Origin: Alloascoidea africana
Lineage: Eukaryota; Ascomycota; Alloascoideomycetes; Alloascoideales; Alloascoideaceae
DNA: 64,000 bases
Reading direction: 5' to 3'
NCBI GenBank assembly: GCA_030581615.1
Contig: JAKTTT010000019.1
Span: 124,001-188,000, forward strand
Made by a program: the position numbers and the translations under genes. Position 1 is the stretch's first letter; the number at the start of each line of letters is the position of its first letter. This document shows positions 35,413-45,052 of this stretch, piece by piece. The notes beneath the pieces are model-generated. The model searched no databases and was not told the origin of the DNA. It was given only the letters and a program-made list of their open reading frames with translations.

Positions 35413-36047
35413 AATTTGCTTACGATAATATTTCCGCGATAAACTAGCAGACATGGGCATATTGAAACGGTCAAAGGTCTTCCAATGAATTCGAGGTTTT
35501 CCACACCCTTGGATTTAAAAACTTTGCATGAACAATCTGCATTAAGAAAAAAAAAAATAGGAATAACTTATATATTTCTTTGATACATTATACGAAAATC
35601 TTTGATGTTGTAAGAAAGCTCAATATTTGTAATTTGTAAAAACGCCAAGTGATCGTATCAGCAGTATGTGAAAGAGCAAGAGAACTATTAAACGATTATC
35701 ATTAATTAAATAGAGAGGTTAAGCTGGCGCCAAATCTTCTAACTAGGCAGCTACTAATCAAAAGTTATACATTTGGGGATAAAAAAAAATTGAGTAAAGC
35801 AAAAAAGATTTTCAAACTTGATGTGTATAGCCTTCTGTATGTCTTTTTTTTGTATCTTGATCTCGTATTCTAATGAGTTTCAGCTTGGCGCATAAAATAA
35901 AATATAAAAAAAAATTGATTCTCTTGTTCTTGTGTGAAGCATCATATGAAAGGAGTAGAAGAAGTAGAAGGAGAGTCCATTGGGCATCATCATCAAGATT
36001 GTGGTTTTGTTGAGTTTTTTTTTTGTGTTTTTTATTATTTTTTTTTT
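35413..36047. other. Convergent 3' region with A/T tracts
   Basis: 635 bp between the UBP12 stop and the CYSTM gene stop. It has A runs near 35548 and 35781, and long T runs at about 36016-36049 directly after the CYSTM stop codon. No gene was seen. Confidence 0.5.
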
Positions 36048-36491
36048 TTAACAGCAGCATTCGCAGCATTCTGTGCAGCCTTCCCAAAGATAACAGCAGC
36101 ACAGGGTTGCCCAACTAGCAAACAGTTCCCAGTCGGTTAGTAACTGTCAGACTCTTTTGTCAATGCTAGTTCAGTAGAAGCATGTGCCACAGACAGACAG
36201 ACAGGGAGACAGGATGGTTAAGCCATCCATGTTTGCATGTTTTGTTGCTTAAATAGTTTAATATGGTTAACTTACAATGCGCCACAGCAGCCACCACCAC
36301 AGCATCCATCATCTTTTGGAGGAGGTGCCTGTTGTACGTAGACTACTTGAGGTTGAGGCTGTTGACCGTATTGCTATATGAATTAAAAGAAAAGATGTTG
36401 GTTAATCAATGTCCAATTGAAAGGAAAATGTCAAATTTCTGTGGTTTTAGGACAAGGATTGACTGTTAATACCGGTATTGCTTACATTCAT
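36048..36491 (-). CDS. CYSTM-type cysteine-rich tail protein, 56 aa, three exons
   Basis: A tiny gene visible only after splicing. Exon 1 is 36486..36491 (ATG AAT), exon 2 36276..36373 and exon 3 36048..36114. Intron 1 (112 nt) starts GTAAGC and ends TATAG, and intron 2 (161 nt) starts GTAAGT, has TACTAAC and ends GCTAG. The product begins MNQYGQQPQPQVVYVQQAPPP and continues through KDDGCCGGGCC to a tail with eight further cysteines (GCTECCECCC at the end). A Gln/Pro/Tyr-rich N-terminus with the VYVQQ-PPP segment, followed by a Cys-rich hydrophobic tail, matches the CYSTM family (S. cerevisiae YDR034W-B and YBR016W), plasma-membrane tail proteins linked to stress and metal tolerance. TATAAATA lies 85 nt upstream. 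All junctions are phase-consistent over 57 codons. Confidence 0.82.
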
Positions 36492-38327
36492 AGTTCAAAA
36501 TCGATTGTGTTAATTAGAGAGAGAGAGAGCGAGAAAGAGGAGGGAAGAAAAGAGAAGAGTGGGAAAAACCGAGTCTATTTATATCAATTCATTAAATAAT
36601 GCAAAAGAAGTCAAATCAAAAGTGAAAACGAATGTAAATGAAAATCACGGTTTGGACGTCCGGTCCGTCTACGTAGGCTCACTCTTACCAGCCGATCCCA
36701 AAGCGAGTACAGTTGGTTCAGTATTAACGGGCTGTGCTGTGCTGTGGTGTTATGTGCCATGCCCCCTGGAACTTTAGTTTCCCATTCCCGAGACCGAGGG
36801 CTGTGTTAGTGTGAGTTTACACTATTATGGGGTATTTGAGTATTTGAGTAAGTGATGATGAACAGGAGGAGGCTGTAAAGTAACTAACTGTGTGTTTGCT
36901 GGTAACAGATCATCTGTGTACGTATACGTGATGTTAACCCCCAACTGGTAGGGAATCCTCCACCACAAACACCATGTTTCAGGAAGTTTGTTAGTTAGTT
37001 TTCTGTGCTCGGGGCTTTTTTTATTTATATTTATGAATCAATTGGATTTTTAATCAAAGTTTATATAATCGGATAATTCTATCAATTGTGAAACGTGGAT
37101 GATGGTGAAGTACCCTGCCCCGATGCCGAGCCCTCAGATTTAGAAAGGAAAAGAGCTTGTGAGTTATAAAAAAAGATAACGAAATCAGCAGGTTCAAGAG
37201 AAGTATACGAACGCGGGAACCCCATTTAACAGAGGAGTGGGAATCTTGGAGAAAGGACAATATGTCATGTAGAGTTGGTATGTTGAACACTGCTTTGAAA
37301 GTTTACTTGCGCGTATAAAATGCAACTATTACCAGCTAGAGCGAGTAAAAGGTAAAAACGCTATACTGGTACAATTATAGGGGAGGGGGTTGATATCTGA
37401 ATGAGAGATTTAGGAATTGGATATTCTCTAACCCGGTGTAAAAGTTAAAGATTATACGAATGGTGTATCCTTGATCGATTGGGGATTCCTCAGGGGTTTC
37501 CTACTTCAGCATCATCATTTTCATCATCATCTGTGGATGACGTGTGTGATGTGTCGGGATATTCAACCATACTGAAAAAAAAAAAAATTACAACTTTAAT
37601 CTCGAGTAGGAAAAATGCAAGAAACGGTGGAGTAGTTAGAGCATGGTGTATAGAACACATGTTGGCGGCGCTTAAAATGAAGCAAGAAAGTGCAAGTCCC
37701 ATTATCCGTTATGTGATTATCACCAAGGCAATAATCATCAATCCATCATCGGATTGAGAGAATTGGGAAATGTTAGATACAGTACCTCGTTTATTAAATC
37801 CCAGTAAATGAAACTAACTATTGTTTCTCTTGTTCTATGCATCACTGTTTTCTATTCATCTGGGAAAATTCCACATCTCTTGGTATCAATCAATAACTAT
37901 CTATTGCCTACGGATGTTCAATTCCATTGCGATATTTCCGGCTTTAGTTAAAGAGCAGCACAAATAAATTATCAAAAAAAAATATCAAATGTATCGGAAA
38001 ACCCACACAACTTTTATTATTGCTTTTACATGACACTTTTCAAAGTCATTCGTTGAAAAAGCCAACATATCTCTTCATTCTAGGGTTATGACTATGGAGG
38101 AGAAAAAAAAAGCTTTGAAAAAGCAAAACACAATACACTAATGGCATCAAAAAAGAGGCAAAAAGCTAAAGAACACACGAAAACAACAACAACAACAAAA
38201 AATAAGGAGGAAAGCAGATCGGATTCAAGCTCAGCTTTTTATGATTTTTTTTATTCATTTTTTTTTTTTCATTCATTCAAGAACAACAAAAAATGCAATG
38301 GTATAGAGGGGATACAACTTTCTTTGC
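36492..38327. other. 1.8-kb intergenic region with low-complexity tracts
   Basis: Holds the CYSTM promoter and the malic enzyme 3' end. It includes CT/GA repeats near 36518-36550, a 13-A run near 37575, and A/T-rich DNA at 38140-38290. An acidic 26-codon frame on the minus strand at 37490-37570, preceded by a poly-T plus CAG acceptor-like site, could be a last exon, but no convincing partner exon was found. Confidence 0.4.
36576..36583 (-). promoter_or_regulatory. TATA box of the CYSTM gene
   Basis: TATAAATA on the minus strand, 85-92 nt upstream of the CYSTM start codon and followed by a pyrimidine-rich leader with CT repeats, as expected for a yeast core promoter. Confidence 0.6.
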
Positions 38328-40301
38328 TTAAACTTGATGGGTTGTTTCATGTGTTACTTTAACCAAAGGTCTGTATTCGGAGTTCCACATCTGGGCTTTA
38401 ACCCATTCTAAACATTCGTCAAATTCGGAAGGAATCTCCTCTTTGGGAACTTTGTTTAGACCTTCTTGTACAGCGGCCAACACAACGGCGGTTGCGACTC
38501 TGGCGCTGACTTCTCTGATCTGGGAAACGTCAGGGAGCAAACCTTCGTTCGGGTTGTTAAAGTATGGAGATAGACTTGCGAGTTCGGCGACGGAGGCTGC
38601 GATCATGTTGTTTGAGATACGGGAGGCCTTGGAAAGCACGGTTCCAAGACCGATACCGGGGAAAGAGAAGCAGTTGTTGTTTTCGGAAATGCGCTTGCCG
38701 TTGACAGGAGCAAAAGGCGAGCCCGTGGCGACGAGAGCAGCGCCGTCGGTCCAGGTGATCAGTTCCTCGGGAGTCGCCTCGTGGAGCCTCGTGGGGTTGC
38801 TGAGAGGGAAGATGATGGGTCTCTCCACGTACTTGTGCATCTCCTTCACTATTTCCTCCGTGAAGGATTTGGGTCTGGTGGAGCACCCGATCAGAACGTC
38901 GGGTTTCACGGCCTTGATGATTTCAATCAACTTTGTGGTGTCGACGCCTTCCCATTCCGCGTCGTCATTCGCAAACAGAGCCTGATCAGGAGAGATTGTG
39001 TGTTTTCTGGACTGTAGCAACAAGCCCTTGGAGTTGAGAATCTTGATCTTCTTGCGGGCCTCGTTCACAGGCACGCCCTGGGCGACCATGTTGTCCACGA
39101 TCTGGAAAGCGACACCCAGACCGGCGCTTCCCGCACCATAGATGACGACTTTCAGGTCCTCAAGCTTTGTCTTTGTGACCTTGAGTGCGGCGGTGATGGA
39201 GCTCATGACCACGGCGCCTGTGCCCTGGATGTCATCATTGAAGCATGCGAGCTCATCACGGTAGGTGTTGATAATCTTTCTCGCATTATCTTTTCCAAAG
39301 TCCTCGTAATGGAGCACGGCACTGGGGAAACGTCGCTTCACGACTTGGATGAAGTTATGGACAAACTTGTCGTATTCTTCGCCGTAGACTCTTGGGAACC
39401 GGTTGCCCATGTACAAAGGATCATCGATCAGGACCTTGTTGTTTGTGCCCACGTCCAAAGTGACGGGGATCACACGACCCGGATGGATTCCGCCACAGGC
39501 GGTCATGAGAGCCAGCTTTCCAATGACAATGCCAATGCCGCCGACGCCTTGGTCGCCAATTCCCAGGACTCCTTCACCATCAGACACGACAATGTAGTCA
39601 ATATCCTTGTCGGTGCCAAAGGGGGCCAGTTTCCTTTCAATGTCCTCCTCTGTTGGGGCAGTTATGCTTAGGAAGCAGCCTTCAGGCTTTCTGAAAATTT
39701 CAGAGTACTGTATGATGGCATCGCCCACGGTTGGGGTATAAATGATGTGGAAGATTTCTTTGATATGGCGTTTCACCAATTCGAAGAAAAGAACCTTGTT
39801 TTGGATTCTTAGACTTGTGCAGAACTGGTTTTTCTCGAGATCCGTGCCGAGGGCTTTGTACTGGGCATAGGCTCTTTCCAGCTGTTCATCGATTGTGTTC
39901 ACGACAGGAGGTAGTAAACCTTCGAGATCAAACTCTTTTCTCTCTTGCAAAGTAAAGGCAGAACCCTTGTTAAACAGCGGGGAGTTGAGCAGTTGGAATC
40001 CCGAGAGATTACACTCGATTGGGCCCTGGACGTTTAGTCTGCCACTGGGGTAAGCTTTGGTCTGTGCGAGGTCTGCTTTTGCTGCAGGTGCGGCGGCGGT
40101 GGAGGCAGAGGTAGCAGAGGTTCTAACAGTGCTCATATTGTAGCAATTTTTCAGAGTATTTGGAGAAGGAGAAATAGAAGAAGAGGCAGTGGTGGACAAT
40201 AGGAAAGCGGTTCTTGCGAGTAGAGACGATGAGGATGAAAGAGGAGAGGCCATACAACTGTGGGACAGGCGAAGAGATACGGATTGGACAGCTGTGAGCA
40301 T
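38328..40301 (-). CDS. MAE1: Mitochondrial NAD(P)-malic enzyme
   Basis: 657-aa malic enzyme, oxidative decarboxylation of malate to pyruvate. Residues 1 to about 75 are rich in Ser, Ala, Arg and Thr with almost no acids, a mitochondrial targeting sequence. The core starts near GPIECNLSGF. Seen in order: the IQNKVLFFELVKRHIKEIFH segment, the malate/metal site region FNDDIQGTGAVVMSS, the nucleotide-binding GAGSAGLGVAF, and FPLSNPTRLHEA. It is intron-free. Codons are strongly biased to G/C-ending ones, in contrast to its paralogue at 48.3 kb and suggesting high expression. TATAAATA (minus strand, 40333-40340) lies about 35 bp before the ATG. NAD versus NADP preference cannot be settled by eye. 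It is divergent from the paralogue, 8 kb away. Confidence 0.95.
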   Translation of the reverse strand: MLTAVQSVSLRLSHSCMASPLSSSSSLLARTAFLLSTTASSSISPSPNTLKNCYNMSTVRTSATSASTAAAPAAKADLAQTKAYPSGRLNVQGPIECNLSGFQLLNSPLFNKGSAFTLQERKEFDLEGLLPPVVNTIDEQLERAYAQYKALGTDLEKNQFCTSLRIQNKVLFFELVKRHIKEIFHIIYTPTVGDAIIQYSEIFRKPEGCFLSITAPTEEDIERKLAPFGTDKDIDYIVVSDGEGVLGIGDQGVGGIGIVIGKLALMTACGGIHPGRVIPVTLDVGTNNKVLIDDPLYMGNRFPRVYGEEYDKFVHNFIQVVKRRFPSAVLHYEDFGKDNARKIINTYRDELACFNDDIQGTGAVVMSSITAALKVTKTKLEDLKVVIYGAGSAGLGVAFQIVDNMVAQGVPVNEARKKIKILNSKGLLLQSRKHTISPDQALFANDDAEWEGVDTTKLIEIIKAVKPDVLIGCSTRPKSFTEEIVKEMHKYVERPIIFPLSNPTRLHEATPEELITWTDGAALVATGSPFAPVNGKRISENNNCFSFPGIGLGTVLSKASRISNNMIAASVAELASLSPYFNNPNEGLLPDVSQIREVSARVATAVVLAAVQEGLNKVPKEEIPSEFDECLEWVKAQMWNSEYRPLVKVTHETTHQV

Positions 40302-42043
40302 CTTTCGAGAAAGGGGGGGGGACGGGATATGATATTTATATTAGTTTTTTCGGGGAGGTAAAAGGTGATCTGACTTGGGCTGGGATCGTAAAGGGACAAT
40401 GCGAAGGGGAATTTTTGGTTTTTTTTTCAGTATGGAAATGAAACCTGTGAGGTTAGTCATAGGATCGCATCTCATGTCAGCTTTGGGCTCCCGCGGCGAT
40501 CTCGCGCTGCGCAGGCACCGGGAGCGGCATCCGAGCTGAGATCCGGCCGTTGTGCGCGCGCCGCACGGGTGTTGGAAGCACTCGGGCCACAATTGAAGTT
40601 GTCGTGGCCAGAATAGGCATGGCCATTTTGTCCGGCGCTGCAGCCGGAAAGAATTGGAAGCAGCGCGCGGCCGTGATTGGCCAGCGGCCCTGTGGAGATG
40701 GCCTCTGAGCGCATATCGCCGCAGCTGCCTGCATGCGGGCTGCATTCAGGCGCGTACCCCGGACTCTAAGAGCGTGTGCCGGGTAACCTAACTTTGACAA
40801 GAAAACAGGTACTTTGGGCACGAGAAAAAGGCAGCAGGTGATGACTTTGCATGGGTCTTAAGAATCGGGTGGTTCCTAGAAACTATCCTGATAGGCGTCT
40901 AGTGTTTGTGTTTGTGCTTTGGCCTGTGCTTGTTCGTTCGGGCCCCTTTATTGGGCCCAGATTACGTATCATTATCATTTCTGCCTCGGGAATTTACACA
41001 AGTCCACTTACGAAGACCTTCTTGAGTGGGGGTCTTCCATGTGTCTGAAAACTCAGTCTTCTTTTGCTGACAGTGGCTGTCAAGCTGTCAAATAGAATAG
41101 AGTAGATAGTGATACTGATGCTGATGTTCTCTTATCAACAGGCGCTGTTATCAATTCGACCCCATCTCCATCTCCATCTCCATCTCCATCTTTAGTTCTT
41201 CTGATTGGGGTTGATAAGCACGCAATTAAGAACACACGAAAAAAGCGGAATTCAAGCAATTATTGGAGAATGGCTATGTACTGTACCGTACTCAGAGAGG
41301 AGCTCAGAGAGAAGCTCCAGGAATATGATGGATCTGAGCGTGAAATTGAAATTGAAATTGAATAGGAATAGGAATATGAATATGAATGCTCAGATGCCGC
41401 CGCCGTGGTTTAATCCTGTCCCTTTATTATTCTTAATACAGTATATACCCGATGGCGATGGCCAATTCCCAATTCCCAATTCCCTTCTCGCAAATATCCA
41501 CACAGGCCAGATGGAGATGGCATCTGGCCTGTGTGTCCTGCACAGCTGTTTGCTGCTAGGTGCAAACAACAAAGCCGCTGGTACTCCCCAGCTCCTTGCA
41601 CTCATCTCATACTCAATTAAGCACCAAATCCTCTAAGTTATTAAAACACAATCTTGTTGATCTAAACTTCCCGCTGCCATCAGTGCTATTTCTGTCCCCA
41701 TGATTGAACACAGTCGTGCCATCCATTTACGCAATAGGCCATAATTACAACAAACTAGAACCGTCCCCGTTTTGTTTTGACCCAATTGTGTGCCCTCTAG
41801 AGTAATTAATTTCATCGCTGATCCCTCCCATTTGCCTTTGTACCTTCTTATCAACCAAATTTACATCCAATTGTTGGCAAAAGTCCCGTACAATTCACAA
41901 AAAGTATCGACATTGTTGGACTCCGGTAGATCAACCTCCAAAACCAAAACTCAAACCAAAAACAATCTCCAATCACCCAGTGCCATTAATAATATTATTG
42001 TTATTATTTTGTCTCGCTGGCTTTTTCGGAGCACTTACTCACT
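40302..42043. promoter_or_regulatory. Malic enzyme upstream region with GC island and microsatellites
   Basis: 1.7 kb upstream of MAE1 and downstream of the FIST-like gene. It holds a roughly 290-bp GC-rich island (about 40485-40775) with two ATTGG (CCAAT) motifs at 40653-40657 and 40676-40680, CATCTC repeats (41163-41190), GAAATT/AATAGG/AATATG repeats (41337-41390), CCCAATT repeats (41474-41493) and a perfect hairpin. No convincing gene was found, although all three minus frames of the island are open. Confidence 0.55.
41499..41535. repeat. Perfect 15-bp inverted repeat, 7-nt loop
   Basis: CACACAGGCCAGATG at 41499-41513 and its exact complement at 41521-41535 flank the loop GAGATGG. In RNA or single-stranded DNA this would be a strong hairpin. 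Its role is unknown. Confidence 0.9.
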
Positions 42044-43801
42044 TTACTGGACCTGGAACCTCACCGATTCGCCTGGTGACGTGTGTTGAACTCCATCCAA
42101 AACGTATCCCTTCTCACTGCCAACCCCAAAGTAATCAACAATTTCAATCCTGGTACTTGCCTGGCCTCTCGCTACTTCACTTGCCCCACATTTCCCCCCG
42201 CCGCTGCCCGAGTCCATTTCGCTCAGGTCCAGGTCCACTTGCACTTGCACTTCCAGATCCGAGTCTAAAACTTGCTCCTGCAGTTTCAAGCTCTTCACAA
42301 CCAGTATTCCACCCTGCCTGTCCTCTCGTTCCGCTTCTCCTGCTGCCGCCGCTCCTCCGCTTGGCCCCTGTGCCATAGCCACCATTGGCGGAGTTTCTTC
42401 CGACACTCCGAAGCTCCCAACCGCTGCAGCTTCGGAATTTAGAACAGGCATGGCTCCTGCAACTGAAGCGCCAGCGGCAGCAGATCGGCGCCTAAGATCG
42501 CTCCTGCCCAGATTCTCCAGGCCCGCTGCCCCCACATCGACCCCCGACGATGGCCGAATAATAGAAAACTCAACTCGCATCCCAGATCGTAATCTGGCTT
42601 CCGGTGAAACTGCTAGTATTCCGGCTCGAGCGCCCCATCCGCCTCCCCCCGCAATCACCTCAAACTGTTGTTGTCCACTTGTTGTTGTTGGAATTCTCCC
42701 TCTTGATGACTCTACGCTCCCAAGCTGTCGCTGGATTTCTGTTGGGTACCCCCCATCTGATAAACGCACAGATGCTTGACTCCTTTTGTTGTCGCTTTCC
42801 TTGTCGTTTCCTGGGGCCCTCACTGTCACAAACACACGTGTTTCCTTTGATGCCAATCCCATCAATACTCCATTCTCTTCCAACCATTGAGAAGCTGGAA
42901 CGTTGTTGATTTTCTTGATCAGGTTTTGAACACAATCGGTAATCACTAATTCCACTCCTGATGTGATGCTTTCCAAATCTGTGCGAAATCGTGGTGAGGA
43001 CATGTCAACTCCTTCAAACTTTACTGAAAGATGTGAAAGAAAGTGCATGCTTTTGTCGATAAACCCTTGCTTCTGCAAACCTGTCTTGTTGCCAATGATA
43101 TAAAACAATGTCGATAGCTTTTCAACATCTGTGAATATTGTGTTTGCAAGTGGTATTTCCAACTGTTGGGCTTGTTTGTCACCATCTCCGACGAAATTCA
43201 TCCTTAATGTCGAGTCCGCTAACTTCCAATTGCTCCTTGCACCAATCGGTGCCATTCCTCTATGCTTGAAATTCTCGTCTCTATCCTCTTGATCCTGTGC
43301 TTCCAGGTCCTCCAGCAATGTCGCAGATTCAATTTTCGCTTCTTGATCTGTGACAAGTATCGATATTCCTTTGCCAGCGTTACTACGACTGCTACCAATA
43401 CTACTCAATTGGTTCTCCACGGGTATCCCATTGACAATGCCGGATACAACCACCAACTTGTCGTTGTTCTCTGACAGCTTTATCGACTCATCGATCAGGT
43501 GTCCTGCATAGTCTTCAGTTGCAACAAGCACCACCGATCTGGGCTCAAACCCCCTGTGGCGGTTGGATATCGCATCAAGCTCGTGTCGAATACTAACTGC
43601 TTGGTCGTTCAATACTGTTCTCGCAAAAGCGCGCTGTGTCTGCTGTCCAGTGCTGAACCGCCGTATCGGCCATGGCACCTGCAATGTGATGGGGATGGGG
43701 ATGGAGATGAGCTGTGGAAGGTGGCGGGACCCAGGCTCTTTAAGTACCGTGGGCCATACGAGGCGGGGTGACCACCGTTTGTTGGCACGGGCCCTGAGCA
43801 T
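42044..43801 (-). CDS. Fungal FIST-like mitochondrial protein
   Basis: 585 aa from the ATG at 43801. The frame is open to 43912, but this start gives a clean mitochondrial presequence: residues 1-60 are rich in Arg, Pro and Leu with WPIRRFSTG near a likely cleavage site. The next part (SVVLVATEDYAGH, LVVVSGIVNGIPVE, GISILVTDQEAKIE) has the alternating strand pattern of FIST-type sensory domains. The C-terminal half contains GGGGWGARAGILAVSP, a segment I associate with uncharacterised fungal FIST-domain proteins (recollection only). The last 150 residues are Gly/Ala/Ser-rich and GC-rich in DNA. Function unknown; the family label is moderately supported and the mitochondrial location is inferred. 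Confidence 0.6.
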   Translation of the reverse strand: MLRARANKRWSPRLVWPTVLKEPGSRHLPQLISIPIPITLQVPWPIRRFSTGQQTQRAFARTVLNDQAVSIRHELDAISNRHRGFEPRSVVLVATEDYAGHLIDESIKLSENNDKLVVVSGIVNGIPVENQLSSIGSSRSNAGKGISILVTDQEAKIESATLLEDLEAQDQEDRDENFKHRGMAPIGARSNWKLADSTLRMNFVGDGDKQAQQLEIPLANTIFTDVEKLSTLFYIIGNKTGLQKQGFIDKSMHFLSHLSVKFEGVDMSSPRFRTDLESITSGVELVITDCVQNLIKKINNVPASQWLEENGVLMGLASKETRVFVTVRAPGNDKESDNKRSQASVRLSDGGYPTEIQRQLGSVESSRGRIPTTTSGQQQFEVIAGGGGWGARAGILAVSPEARLRSGMRVEFSIIRPSSGVDVGAAGLENLGRSDLRRRSAAAGASVAGAMPVLNSEAAAVGSFGVSEETPPMVAMAQGPSGGAAAAGEAEREDRQGGILVVKSLKLQEQVLDSDLEVQVQVDLDLSEMDSGSGGGKCGASEVARGQASTRIEIVDYFGVGSEKGYVLDGVQHTSPGESVRFQVQ

Positions 43802-44220
43802 TTGGAGATTAGTGTTTGAGAGACGGGAAAGGGGGAGAAAGAGCAAATCGGATTGGAACTGTTGCGAAAAGTTTCCAAAGGCCTCTCCTCCACAGCATGT
43901 CCGAAATCGCATTTACAATACCTGCGCCCTCCCATTCGCCAACTCCCTCGAACAAGGAACTTTTCTACGGAGATTTGCTTCCTTCGGATTCTCCTTAATT
44001 GGATCAGATGCTACGGAATTACCACCCGATACAGGAGGTTTTCATTTAAAGGTTCAATTACCGACGTTTACCGGTTCTCTTCAAAACTAGCCTAAAATCT
44101 AAATCTGACAGGGTAATGTCCCTTCTTATTCCCCTCCCATAAATCCACAAAAATTACAAAAGAGACAGCATATCGAACATAAATGTGGCAAAGTACATGT
44201 CTGAAGAAGATAAAAGTAGC

Positions 44221-44631
<411 letters not shown>

Positions 44632-45031
44632 TTAATATTCACGTCTAATCGTTTGCTTTTTTGAGATATTCAATAAAATGTAGAGTATCCAGATAGAAAT
44701 GATTGTATATCCGCTAATCAAGTTCCCCAGGTGTGTTTGTTCATTTTGTTGATGATATATATCTATTGCTTGCTTGCCACCCGAACCTTCCTTTTCACAA
44801 ATCCATTGTTTTGAGAAATACTCGTAATTTCTATCTGCTCACAATACATTTTCGGATGTGTCTCTTGTATCGATAAAACAATCGTTCTTACCTTCTCAGA
44901 TGCTTGTCTTGCTATGGTATTCAAACACTGGTGAACTGTGACCAAAGTCAATCATGTGTTGCGTGATCGACTTTACGCGTAGATGTGCGTATGCGCCAGA
45001 ATGGCCATTTCGATTTTCTATTTCAGGTCGG

Positions 45032-45052
45032 AGCCCTATAACATATCACGTG
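45032..45052. promoter_or_regulatory. Cbf1-type and Tbf1-like sites of RPL40
   Basis: AGCCCTA at 45032-45038 and CACGTG at 45047-45052. The same pair precedes RPS7 and RPL34. The nearest gene downstream on the minus strand is ubiquitin-RPL40. Confidence 0.6.

Noticed and set aside
37490-37702. Minus-strand acidic frame after a poly-T/CAG acceptor-like site
   Set aside because: It could be a terminal exon, but no upstream exon in a compatible phase was found, so no gene is claimed.
40341-40821. Overlapping open frames of 80-134 codons in the GC island
   Set aside because: All three frames are open because of base composition. Products are Arg/Ala/Pro-rich without recognisable domains.
44763-44951. 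62-codon minus frame upstream of RPL40
   Set aside because: It has no ATG at its beginning, and it overlaps the proposed leader intron. Protein-like appearance is weak.
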